Shown here one piece after another: positions 57,002-64,000 of a stretch of DNA of 64,000 bases. A program made the translations under genes and the position numbers. Each line of letters opens with the position of its first letter. Position 1 is the stretch's first letter. Under the pieces are notes generated by a model that was given only the letters and a program-made list of their open reading frames with translations, did not search any database and was not told the DNA's origin. The DNA lies in contig NZ_SLZL01000011.1 of assembly GCF_004342605.1 (NCBI RefSeq), positions 100,868 through 164,867 of the forward strand. The letters are read 5' to 3'. The DNA is from Caulobacter sp. BK020. GTDB taxonomy: Bacteria > Pseudomonadota > Alphaproteobacteria > Caulobacterales > Caulobacteraceae.

Positions 57002-57808
57002 CTAAACCCGCAAGTCCGCCGTCACCGGGGCGTGGTCGCTGGGGCGTTCCCATTCGCGCACCGTGTCGTGGACCTTGGACGACACCTTGCCGTCGATGAT
57101 GGCCGCGTCGCGCAGGCCGGGGCTGGCCAGGATGTGGTCCAGACGCAGGCCGCGGTTGGACTTGCGGAAGTCGGCGGCGCGGTAGCTCCACCAGGAAAAC
57201 AGCTTTTCCGGCTCGGGCACAGCCAGGCGCGGCAGGTCCAGAAAGTCCATCGCGCCCATCAGACCGGCGAAGGCTTCCAGCTCAATCGGCGTGTGGCTGA
57301 CGATCTTGGACATCTGCCGATGGCTCCAGACGTCGTTCTCGCCCGGGGCGACGTTCAGGTCGCCGGTCAGGATCAGCGGCGCCTTGGGGTCGCGCTTTCT
57401 CATCTCGGCGGTCAGGGTCTCGTAGAAGTCCAGCTTGTGGTCGAACTTGGGGTTCACCGCGCGATCGGGCACGTCGCCGCCGGCCGGGATATAGAAGTTG
57501 TGGATCTCGACACCGGCGACCTTGGCCGACACGCAGCGGGCGTGGCCCTCGCGGCAGGCGTTGAGGGCCGGGGCGTCGTCCAGCGGCAGGCGCGAGGCGA
57601 TGGCCACCCCGTGCCAGCCCTTCTGGCCCATGATCTTGATGTGCGGCAGGCCCATGGCGACGAAGGCCTCGCGGGGGAATTCGCCCTCCTGGCACTTGAT
57701 CTCCTGCATGCACAGCACATCGGGGGCCTGCTCGTCGACGAAACGGGCGGCCTGTTCGGCGCGCAGGCGGACGGAATTGACGTTCCAGGTGGCGATACGG
57801 AGGCGCAT
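57002..57808 (-). CDS. xthA: Exodeoxyribonuclease III
   Basis: 268 aa AP endonuclease/exonuclease. MRLRIATWNVNSVRLR, metal-binding Glu in MQEIKCQE, LTGDLNVAPGENDVW and C-terminal SDHAPVTADLRV with the catalytic Asp-His. Preceded by an intrinsic terminator for the upstream region, so it needs its own promoter. Confidence 0.95.
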   Translation of the reverse strand: MRLRIATWNVNSVRLRAEQAARFVDEQAPDVLCMQEIKCQEGEFPREAFVAMGLPHIKIMGQKGWHGVAIASRLPLDDAPALNACREGHARCVSAKVAGVEIHNFYIPAGGDVPDRAVNPKFDHKLDFYETLTAEMRKRDPKAPLILTGDLNVAPGENDVWSHRQMSKIVSHTPIELEAFAGLMGAMDFLDLPRLAVPEPEKLFSWWSYRAADFRKSNRGLRLDHILASPGLRDAAIIDGKVSSKVHDTVREWERPSDHAPVTADLRV

Positions 57809-57845
57809 GCGGCTCCTCTAGAGCGTGGGGAGGCCTGGGCCAACG

Positions 57846-57877
57846 AAAAACGCCCAGACGCTAGGAGCGCCTGGGCG
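57846..57877 (-). terminator. Intrinsic terminator upstream of xthA
   Basis: On the minus strand CGCCCAGGCGCTCCTAGCGT... folds as CGCCCAG/CTGGGCG plus AGCG/CGCT with an A-C bulge, followed by TTTTT. It ends whatever is transcribed from 57880-58066. Confidence 0.85.
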
Positions 57878-58066
57878 AAAGTCGGGTCTCTCATGCCGCC
57901 GCCGGGAGGGGATAGGTCCGGCACGGTTGCGAAGAGCGGGTCGGGCGCTCCTCGCCATGCGTGTTAAATCTGCCACGGCGAGAATCTAAGTCAAGTACAA
58001 TCGCGTTAACAACTTGCATGTTGTGAAATTGTCGCATTCGGCCTGCGTCGGCGCCGCCTTGTGCAA
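57878..58066 (-). ncRNA. Candidate small RNA or leader between lolA and xthA
   Basis: Minus-strand transcript candidate from about 57960 down to 57846. An AT-richer promoter-like block (57960-58030) holds TTGACT and, 17 bases on, AGATTT; the strong terminator at 57846-57877 closes it. A short ORF (MARSARPAL...) runs through but has poor support. Tentative. Confidence 0.3.
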
Positions 58067-58714
58067 CTAGGGCTTGCCGACCCGGCGGCGCGGATCGGTA
58101 AGGACGAACAACTTCGGGTCGAGGCCGGCGGTGTTCTCGAAGTCGACCAGCCGCACGCGGGTCTCCCCGCCCTTGACGTCGGTGACGGTCCAGCCGGTCA
58201 GGGCCGGGGCGTTGCTGAAATTCAGGGCGATGCGGCCCAGGGTCTGGCGCTTGGCGTCGACGGCGGTGATCGTGAAGCCGTCCGCCAGCTTGCGCACCCC
58301 GGTGATGACCACCCCGCGGTCCAGCCGCACCTCGCGCGCCAGCAGCAGGTTCAGCGGCGTGCGGCTCAGCGGATAGCTCTCGAAGGTCTTCAGGCGGCTG
58401 TCGAAGATGTTGACGCTGCTGCCGTTGCTGACCACCAGCAGGCCGGCCGGGCCGTCATAGGCGAAACGGGCCTTGCCGGGGCGCTGAAGGTAGAAGGTCC
58501 CCTGGGTCTGGGTTCCGCGCGCGTCGGTCTGGACGAAGCGCCCCTTGGCCGAGCCCAGGGTCTGGATATAGGCCGTGGCCTTGTCGACCAGGGCCTGTTC
58601 CTCGGCCGTCAGCACGGGGGCCGGCGGCTTCGGCGCGGCGAGGACCGGACCGCCCACGGCGGCGGCCAGGCCGGCGGCCAGGACGAGACGGCGGGTCGAG
58701 GTGGCGTCGGTCAT
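58067..58714 (-). CDS. lolA: LolA-type outer-membrane lipoprotein carrier protein
   Basis: 215 aa. Signal TRRLVLAAGLAAAVGGPVLAA with a paired-Arg start. LolA fold motifs: LVDKATAYIQTLGSAKGRFVQTDARG and FYLQRPGKARFAYDGPAGLLVVSNG. Carries lipoproteins across the periplasm. ATG at 58714. Located 185 bases after ftsK, as in other alphaproteobacteria. Confidence 0.88.
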   Translation of the reverse strand: MTDATSTRRLVLAAGLAAAVGGPVLAAPKPPAPVLTAEEQALVDKATAYIQTLGSAKGRFVQTDARGTQTQGTFYLQRPGKARFAYDGPAGLLVVSNGSSVNIFDSRLKTFESYPLSRTPLNLLLAREVRLDRGVVITGVRKLADGFTITAVDAKRQTLGRIALNFSNAPALTGWTVTDVKGGETRVRLVDFENTAGLDPKLFVLTDPRRRVGKP

Positions 58715-58857
58715 GCGATCTCCCAAGCTAGGCCCAACCTTTGCCCTGCCCGTGCGACGAGCGAAAGGCCGCCGCGGGACCATTTTCCGGCGCTCCGATG
58801 AAGCGCCGTTCAGGTTGGAGCGGAGAGAAACGCGGCCGGACGGCCGAGGTTGCGGTC

Positions 58858-58884
58858 GGGGACAGGCGGCCTGCGCCTATCCCC
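58858..58884. repeat. Degenerate copy of the GGGGACAGGCG palindrome
   Basis: GGGGACAGGCG ... CGCCTATCCCC, imperfect inverted repeat between ftsK and lolA, related to the perfect palindrome at 27979-28004. Confidence 0.6.
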
Positions 58885-58899
58885 AGCAGCAGCAAGCGC

Positions 58900-61341
58900 C
58901 TACATCGGCGGCGGTGGCGGGGCCAGGATCTCGCGCTTGCCGGCGTGGTTGGCGGCGCCGACCACGCCCTCCTTCTCCATCCGCTCCATCAGCGAGGCGG
59001 CGCGGTTGTAGCCGATCTGCAGGCGGCGCTGGATGTAGCTGGTCGAGGCCTTGCGGTCGCGGGTGACCACGGCCACGGCGTGGTCGTAGAGGTCGTTGCC
59101 GCCGCCCTCGCCGGCGAAGGCGCCCTCGATGGCCTCCTCCTGCTCCTCGTCGCCGCCGGCCGTGACTTCCTCCAGGTAGTTGGGGATGCCCTGGTCGCGC
59201 AGGAACTTGGCCACCGCCTCGACCTCGCCGTCGCTGACGAACGGGCCGTGCAGGCGGGTGATGCGGCCGCCGCCGGCCATGTACAGCATGTCGCCCTGGC
59301 CCAGCAGCTGCTCGGCCCCCTGCTCGCCCAAGATGGTGCGGGCGTCGATCTTGCTGGTGACCTGGAAGCTGATCCGGGTCGGGAAGTTGGCCTTGATCGT
59401 GCCGGTGATCACGTCGACCGACGGGCGCTGGGTGGCCATGATCAGGTGGATGCCGGCGGCGCGGGCCATCTGGGCCAGGCGCTGGACGGCGCCTTCGATG
59501 TCCTTGCCGGCCACCATCATCAGGTCGGCGACCTCGTCGATCACCACCACCAGATAGGGCATCGGCTCGGGGCGGATCTTCTCGGTCTCGTAGATCGGCC
59601 GGCCGGCGTCGTCGAAGCCGGTCTGAACGGTGCGCTCGAAGTGCTCGCCCTTCTCCTGGGCCTCGACGGCCTTCTCGTTGAAGCCGCCGATGTTGCGCAC
59701 GCCGATCTTCGACATCCGCCGATAGCGGTCCTCCATCTCGCGCACGGTCCACTTCAGGGCGACGACCGCCTTCTTGGGATCGGTGACCACCGGGGCCAGC
59801 AGGTGCGGGATGCCGTCATAGACGGAAAGCTCCAGCATCTTCGGGTCGATCATGATGAAGCGGCACTTCTCGGGCGGCAGCTTGTAGAGGATCGACAGGA
59901 TCATGGCGTTGACGCCGACCGACTTGCCCGAGCCGGTGGTGCCGGCGATCAGCAGGTGGGGCATCTTGGCCAGGTCGGCGATGTAGGTGTCGCCGCCGAT
60001 GGTCTCGCCCAGGGCCATGGGCAGGATGTGGCTGGCCTTGTCGTAGTCGGACGATGACAGGAGGTCGCGCAGATAGACCGTCTCGCGCCGCGAATTGGGC
60101 ATCTCGATACCGATGGCGTTGCGGCCCTGGGCCACGGCCACCCGGCAGGAGATCACGCTCATCGAGCGGGCGATGTCGTCGGCCAGAGCCACGACCCGGG
60201 CGGTCTTGGTGCCGGCGGCCGGCACCAGCTCGTACATGGTGACCACCGGGCCGGGGCGGATCTGGTCGATCTGGCCGCGCACGCCGAACTCGGCCAGCAC
60301 GCTTTCCAGCAGGCGGGCGTTCTGGCGCAGGGCCTCCTCGTCGAATTCGGCCGACCGCGGCTTGGGCTTGGCCAGCATGGCCAGCTCGGGCAGCTGGAAG
60401 CCGCCTTCGTCCTCGAAGTCGAAGGCCTTCTGCTGCTCGCGCTGCTCGCGGGTGTTGGACTTGGCCGGGACCTTGGGCTGGGCGATGGCCAGGGGGCGGA
60501 CCTCGAAGCTGGGCTCGAAGGCGTCGTCGTCCTCGCCATGAGCCGACGAAGGCGGCGGCGGGGCCTTGGCCGGCTTGGCGGCCGTCTTGCGGGGCGCGGC
60601 CCCGGCGCCCTCGGAGGGCTCGATCTCGATGACGGGCGCGGCGGCCTTGCGCGGAGCCTTCGGGCGGGCGGCGGGCTCGGCGACCGGCGCCGGCTCGGGC
60701 GCGCGCTGGCGCGGCTGCATCAGGCCGTGGACCAGGTCGCCGACCGCCTCGGGATCGATGCGGCGGACGCCGATCGCGTAGCCCAGGGCCACGGCCGCGC
60801 CGATTGCCAGCAGCAGGGCGGCGATCAGGTGGGCGCCGGGCAGGCGGGCGAAGGCCAGCACGCCGGCCAGCAGGTTCAGAACCCCGTCGCCCCAGAACCC
60901 GCCCAGGCCCTTGGCCAGCGGCCAGGCGGCGGGGCGCGGCGGCGCGGCCAGCAGGCCGGCCAGGGCCAGCAGGCCCAGGCCGCCGACCAGGGCGCGGATC
61001 CGCAGGTCGCGGCGGTGGGCGGCCGGATCGGGCTGGGTGACGCGCGACAGGCCGAATACCAGCATCAGGGCCGCGGCCATCCAGCCGGCCAGGCCCATCG
61101 ACTGCATGACGATGTCCGCCAGGGCCGCGCCGGCCCCGCCCAGGGCGTTGGTGGCCGGCAGGCCGGTGGCGGCGTTGAGGCTGGGATCGGCGGCGTTGTA
61201 GGTGGCGACCGACAACAGGAGGCCCGCCCCGATCACGCAGATCACCCCGCCCCGGAACCGGGCCGACCAGGGTTGGGCCCAGCCATAGCGCACCGCGTCC
61301 CAGACCAGTTCAACGCTCGATCGCCGCGCCGCTCGCGCCAT
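58900..61341 (-). CDS. ftsK: DNA translocase FtsK
   Basis: 813 aa. Four N-terminal membrane helices (about 25-190), a Pro/Ala-rich linker (about 210-310), the FtsK motor with P-loop [21 protein letters not shown], Walker [20 protein letters not shown], and a C-terminal gamma winged-helix domain ([29 protein letters not shown]) that reads KOPS. Pumps chromosome termini through the septum in division. Confidence 0.97.
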   Translation of the reverse strand: MARAARRSSVELVWDAVRYGWAQPWSARFRGGVICVIGAGLLLSVATYNAADPSLNAATGLPATNALGGAGAALADIVMQSMGLAGWMAAALMLVFGLSRVTQPDPAAHRRDLRIRALVGGLGLLALAGLLAAPPRPAAWPLAKGLGGFWGDGVLNLLAGVLAFARLPGAHLIAALLLAIGAAVALGYAIGVRRIDPEAVGDLVHGLMQPRQRAPEPAPVAEPAARPKAPRKAAAPVIEIEPSEGAGAAPRKTAAKPAKAPPPPSSAHGEDDDAFEPSFEVRPLAIAQPKVPAKSNTREQREQQKAFDFEDEGGFQLPELAMLAKPKPRSAEFDEEALRQNARLLESVLAEFGVRGQIDQIRPGPVVTMYELVPAAGTKTARVVALADDIARSMSVISCRVAVAQGRNAIGIEMPNSRRETVYLRDLLSSSDYDKASHILPMALGETIGGDTYIADLAKMPHLLIAGTTGSGKSVGVNAMILSILYKLPPEKCRFIMIDPKMLELSVYDGIPHLLAPVVTDPKKAVVALKWTVREMEDRYRRMSKIGVRNIGGFNEKAVEAQEKGEHFERTVQTGFDDAGRPIYETEKIRPEPMPYLVVVIDEVADLMMVAGKDIEGAVQRLAQMARAAGIHLIMATQRPSVDVITGTIKANFPTRISFQVTSKIDARTILGEQGAEQLLGQGDMLYMAGGGRITRLHGPFVSDGEVEAVAKFLRDQGIPNYLEEVTAGGDEEQEEAIEGAFAGEGGGNDLYDHAVAVVTRDRKASTSYIQRRLQIGYNRAASLMERMEKEGVVGAANHAGKREILAPPPPPM

Positions 61342-61723
61342 CAGAAGTCACCTTGCACTCGTAGACCCGGATGTTTTGCCGCAAGAGGGTTAAGAGCCGT
61401 TTACGCTGATGGCGTGGCGATGCGGTTTGGCGTCGCAAGTCACGTTCCTTCTCCCCTTTCGGGAGAAGGTGGCGGCGAAGCCGACGGATGAGGGGTTTGA
61501 AGACCCGATCAACCGCGAGCGGCGGACAGGACGCGACCCCTCATCCGACCTCGCTCCGCGAGGCCACCTTCTCCCGCAAGGGGAGAAGGAAGACCGGATC
61601 GACGGATCCTCTTCGCAGAGATGTTGGTCATAGAACAAAACACGAACTACGTCCGGACTCGACGTGGCCGGGAGTCATTCTGGCGCGTAGCCCGCCGCTG
61701 TTGGCGGGTCAGTGGGTGCGGTC
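61342..61723. other. Repeat-containing gap upstream of ftsK
   Basis: 382 bases without a recognisable gene. Holds the inverted repeat at 61447-61589 and, presumably near 61342-61440, the ftsK promoter. Confidence 0.5.
61447..61589. repeat. Large imperfect inverted repeat (CCTTCTCCC ... GGATGAGGGG type)
   Basis: CCTTCTCCCCTTTCGGGAGA ... CGGATGAGGGG at 61447-61494 is repeated inverted at 61537-61589 (CCCCTCATCCGA ... GGCCACCTTCTCCC). Inner hairpins also form within each arm. A common dispersed element of Caulobacteraceae to my knowledge. Confidence 0.8.
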
Positions 61724-61828
61724 ATGGACAAGGAGCTTTTGAGCCAGTTGCCGATCATTCTGTCGGCGGTCGCGGGGGTGTTCACCGCCCTGGCGACCTT
61801 GGTCTGGGCGTTCCGGCGGAAGCCTTGA
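61724..61828 (+). CDS. Putative 34-residue single-pass membrane peptide
   Basis: Begins MDKELLSQLPIILSAVAGVF and ends WAFRRKP. One membrane helix of about 20 residues (PIILSAVAGVFTALATLVWAF) with an acidic N-terminus and a basic C-terminus, the positive-inside pattern. Codon use looks like neighbouring genes (GC-ending), but there is no good ribosome-binding site upstream beyond GGTCAGTGGGTG. Too short for homology by eye; could be a phage-type holin-like or membrane microprotein, or chance. Confidence 0.4.
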   Translation: MDKELLSQLPIILSAVAGVFTALATLVWAFRRKP

Positions 61829-61858
61829 GCTTCCGCCGGGGCGGCCGAGTTTTCAGGC

Positions 61859-62365
61859 TCAGGCCACGCCCAGATAGTCGCGCTTGCCGATCTCGACGCC
61901 GTTCTTGCGCAGGATCGCGTAGGCGGTGGTCAGGTGGAAAAAGAAGTTCGGCTGGGCCTGGGTCTGCAGATAGGCCAGGCCCTTGACCACGCTGGTCTCG
62001 CCGCGCCGGGTCAGGGTGACGTCGCGGTCCTCGGCCCCTTCGAAGCGGGCGGGATCCAGGCTTTCCACATAGGCGATGGCGCGTTCGACGCGGGCGATCA
62101 GGTCGTCGAAGCTCGTCTCGACATCGTCCCAGGCCGGAACCTCCTCGCCGGCCAGGCGCGCGGCGCAGCCCTTGGCGAAGTCGGTGGCGATCTGCACCTG
62201 GCGCAGCAGCGGGAACATGTCGGGGAACAGCCGGGCCTTCAGCAGGGCCTCGGGGTCCAGCTTGCGGGTCTCGACATGGGCGGCGGCCTTGGCCAGCACG
62301 CCCTTCAGGCCTTTCAGCCCCTGGACGAAGACGGGGACGCTGGCCTGGTGGATGGTGAGGGTCAT
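61859..62365 (-). CDS. DUF1993 family protein
   Basis: 168 aa, DinB-like four-helix layout. TIHQASVPVFVQGLKGLKGVLAKAAAH, RLFPDMFPLLRQVQIATDFAKGCAARLAG, and NFFFHLTTAYAILRKNGVEIGKRDYLG are DUF1993 marks. Function unknown. ATG at 62365; longer reading overlaps HxlR. Confidence 0.88.
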   Translation of the reverse strand: MTLTIHQASVPVFVQGLKGLKGVLAKAAAHVETRKLDPEALLKARLFPDMFPLLRQVQIATDFAKGCAARLAGEEVPAWDDVETSFDDLIARVERAIAYVESLDPARFEGAEDRDVTLTRRGETSVVKGLAYLQTQAQPNFFFHLTTAYAILRKNGVEIGKRDYLGVA

Positions 62366-62450
62366 GAAGGCTCCGAAAGATGGCTTTGGGCGGTGGTTAG
62401 CCTGTGTCGCCACCGATCCCAACGCCGTCTTTCCCGAGCAGGGCCGCGGA

Positions 62451-62885
62451 TCAGGCCGCCGAGTCCTCCGCGTCGTAGCGCGCCCGGGCCTGGCGGATCT
62501 CGCCGTGATGGCGCTCGGCCCAGCCGACCAGCTGGGCCAGGGGCTCAAGCAGCGAGGTTCCCAGGGGCGAGAGGCTGTATTCGACGCTGGGCGGCTTGGT
62601 CGGAAACACCTGGCGCTCGATCAGGCCGTCGCGCTGCAGGTCGCGCAGTGTCTGGGTCAGCATGCGCTGGGAGATGTCGGGCACGGCGCGACGCAAGGCC
62701 CCGAACCGCAGCGGCCCGCCCGCCAGGGCGATCAGCAGCAGGGTGCTCCACTTGTCGCCCAGGTGATCGATGACGTCGCGCACCGGGCAGGCGTGGACGC
62801 TCAGTTCCTTGCCGACCCAGGCCTGGAACGAGGCCGACAGGACTTCGCCGGCCGACCGGTTCGCCGTCTTGGGTAGTTCCCTCAA
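62451..62885 (-). CDS. HxlR family transcriptional regulator
   Basis: 144 aa winged helix. [59 protein letters not shown] is the HxlR core with a redox- or thiol-sensing Cys (C33 in VHACPV). TTG start at 62885 by frame. Divergent from the NmrA-like gene; operator palindrome in between. Confidence 0.9.
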   Translation of the reverse strand: MRELPKTANRSAGEVLSASFQAWVGKELSVHACPVRDVIDHLGDKWSTLLLIALAGGPLRFGALRRAVPDISQRMLTQTLRDLQRDGLIERQVFPTKPPSVEYSLSPLGTSLLEPLAQLVGWAERHHGEIRQARARYDAEDSAA

Positions 62886-62945
62886 GCTGCCTATCTCCCG
62901 CGAAACTGCCGTCTTTACGGCGAGGCCACGGTCTCACATCTACAC

Positions 62946-62966
62946 GTGGTCTCATTTCGAGACCAC
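62946..62966. promoter_or_regulatory. Operator palindrome between HxlR and NmrA-like genes
   Basis: GTGGTCTC-ATTTC-GAGACCAC, a perfect 8-base inverted repeat with 5-base spacer; a half site GGTCTCA is also at 62929. The likely HxlR binding site controlling both divergent genes. Confidence 0.75.
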
Positions 62967-62983
62967 TGCAAAAGGACAATCCG

Positions 62984-63871
62984 ATGAGCGCCACCCCTCC
63001 CCGTCTGCTGGTCACCGGCGCCGGCGGCCAGCTGGGTCGCCGCGTGGTCGAGCTGCTGCTCGAGACCGGAACCCCGAACCTGATCGCCGCCAGCCGCGAC
63101 CCGTCCAAACTGGCGGATCTCGCGGCCCGGGGCGTGGAGACCCGCCGCGTCGATTTCAACGACCCGGCCTCGCTGGCCGCCGCCTTCGCCGGCGTCGACC
63201 GCCTGCTGCTGGTCAGCACCGACAGCCTGGACGTCCCCGGCCGCCGCATCGCCCAGCACCGCGCGGCGATCGCGGCGGCGCAGGACGCCGGCGTCAACCA
63301 CCTGGTCTACACCTCCGCGCCGGGCGCGCGGCCCCAGGAGGGCGGCGGGGTGATCGACGACCACTTCTGGACCGAGCAGGCCGTGGCCGCCAGCGCCATC
63401 CCAGGCTGGACCATCCTGCGCCACAACATCTATGCGGAAATCCTGCTGATGGGCGCTGGCCAGGCCGTGGCCAGCGGTGCGCTCTATTCGGCCACCGCCG
63501 GCGCCGGCCGGGCCTATGTCAGCCGCGAGGATTGCGCCCGCACCGACGCCGCCGCGCTGCGCCAGGGCGAAGGCCGCCGGATCCTCGACGTTTCCGGGCC
63601 CGCCGCCGTCACCCAGGACGAGGTGGCCGCCCTCTATGCGAAGCTTTCGGGCAAGCCGGTGACGCACCACGCCCTGCCAGCCGACGCCCTGTGCCAGGGC
63701 CTGGCGGGCGCGGGCCTGCCGCCCTCGCTCGTCGCGGTGCTGGTCGATTTCGACGTCGCGGCCGCCGAGGGCCAGCACGCCATCGTCACCGACGTGGTCG
63801 AGACGCTGACCGGCCAGGCGCCGGTCTCGGTCGCCGCCTTCCTGGAGGCCCATCGGGCGGCGCTGGTTTGA
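62984..63871 (+). CDS. NmrA-like NAD(P)-binding oxidoreductase (QOR2 type)
   Basis: 295 aa atypical SDR. LLVTGAGGQLGRRVVELLLETG Rossmann loop, LIAASRDPSKLADLAARGVETRRVDFNDP and TILRHNIYAEIL match YtfG/QOR2 quinone reductases, whose gene is typically divergent from an HxlR regulator as here. May detoxify quinones or electrophiles. ATG preceded by AAAGGA. Confidence 0.9.
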   Translation: MSATPPRLLVTGAGGQLGRRVVELLLETGTPNLIAASRDPSKLADLAARGVETRRVDFNDPASLAAAFAGVDRLLLVSTDSLDVPGRRIAQHRAAIAAAQDAGVNHLVYTSAPGARPQEGGGVIDDHFWTEQAVAASAIPGWTILRHNIYAEILLMGAGQAVASGALYSATAGAGRAYVSREDCARTDAAALRQGEGRRILDVSGPAAVTQDEVAALYAKLSGKPVTHHALPADALCQGLAGAGLPPSLVAVLVDFDVAAAEGQHAIVTDVVETLTGQAPVSVAAFLEAHRAALV

Positions 63872-63909
63872 TCCCCTGCGTCCTTCGAGGCTCGGCTTCG
63901 CCTCACACC

Positions 63910-64000
63910 TCAGCAACTGTGTTTTTCCACGATGAGGAGGGGCTGGGACAGGAAGCTGGCTTTGTCTCTGAAGGCGGCGTTGAGAGCGACCAGGAGCTTT
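63910..64000 (-). mobile_element. Partial transposase C-terminus (IS110/IS116/IS902-like), runs off right edge
   Basis: The minus strand entering from the edge reads KLLVALNAAFRDKASF then LSQPLLIVEKHSC and stops. The (R)KLLVALNAAxRD pattern is what the C-terminus of IS110-family transposases looks like. Only 29 codons are visible, so the call is tentative; the main part lies beyond the window. Confidence 0.5.

Noticed and set aside
57454..57924. 156-codon minus-strand frame overlapping the xthA start
   Set aside because: Out of frame with xthA, which has complete catalytic motifs, and it reads through the intrinsic terminator.
1..64000. CRISPR arrays, tRNA and rRNA genes
   Set aside because: No regularly spaced direct repeats, tRNA cloverleaf or rRNA-like stretch was noticed by eye; a dedicated scan (tRNAscan, Infernal) would be the decisive test.

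Overview
This is a high-GC (roughly two-thirds G+C), gene-dense chromosomal window from an alphaproteobacterium, most likely Caulobacteraceae (Caulobacter or a close relative). The strongest evidence is the block hemJ-hemH-hemE / intergenic origin / PPDK regulator-maf-aroE-coaE-dnaQ. Next to it lie rho, mnmE, mnmG, rsmG, parA, parB, holA, lptE, leuS and the response regulator cenR, which is the order I recall around the Caulobacter crescentus replication origin (Cori). The hemE to PPDK-regulator gap carries TTAA-N7-TTAA CtrA boxes, a TGATCCACA DnaA box and three GANTC methylation sites, so the window appears to contain the chromosomal origin at about 49.4-49.9 kb. Assignments rest on reading the translations and motifs; no database search was run.

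Layout. 0-3.5 kb: HlyD/DHA2 efflux pair with a TetR regulator. 3.5-8.1 kb: unsaturated fatty acid operon fabA-fabB, a TPR/GT41 O-GlcNAc-transferase-like gene, then fabI. 8.2-13 kb: SH3 protein, 2-hydroxyacid dehydrogenase, S9 peptidase and MoeB/ThiF. 12.7-15.5 kb: hslV and hslU split by a DUF4440-like gene. 15.5-20 kb: DUF2252, an AraC-MGMT fusion, DUF2244, endonuclease III and an ATP-grasp gene, with intergenic palindromic repeats. 20.1-24.2 kb: adenosine kinase and hisBHAFE. 24.2-31.8 kb: DUF4337, Smr, MltA, Tim44-like, SecB, CenR, L,D-transpeptidase, YggS, ThiE, NtrZ-like and a DUF3576 lipoprotein. 32-36.1 kb: leuS-lptE-holA. 36.2-36.9 kb: a DUF5710 gene.

Origin region. 37-43 kb: parB, parA, rsmG, mnmG and mnmE on the minus strand. 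Four ParB-binding parS-like sites lie between 41.6 and 45.2 kb, one of them inside mnmE. 43-46.6 kb: DUF6489, dienelactone hydrolase, quinone oxidoreductase and rho. 46.9-49.4 kb: hemE-hemH-hemJ. 49.4-49.9 kb: origin. 49.9-53.6 kb: tightly overlapping PPDK regulator-maf-aroE-coaE, then dnaQ. No dnaA gene is seen within 49 kb left or 14 kb right of the origin.

53.6-64 kb: a gene-poor stretch with nested inverted repeats, an AraC/SDR/GST cluster, xthA, lolA, ftsK, a repeat-rich gap with a 34-codon membrane ORF, DUF1993, and a divergent HxlR/NmrA pair with a clear operator palindrome. A probable IS110-type transposase C-terminus runs off the right edge. No CRISPR array, tRNA or rRNA gene was recognised.
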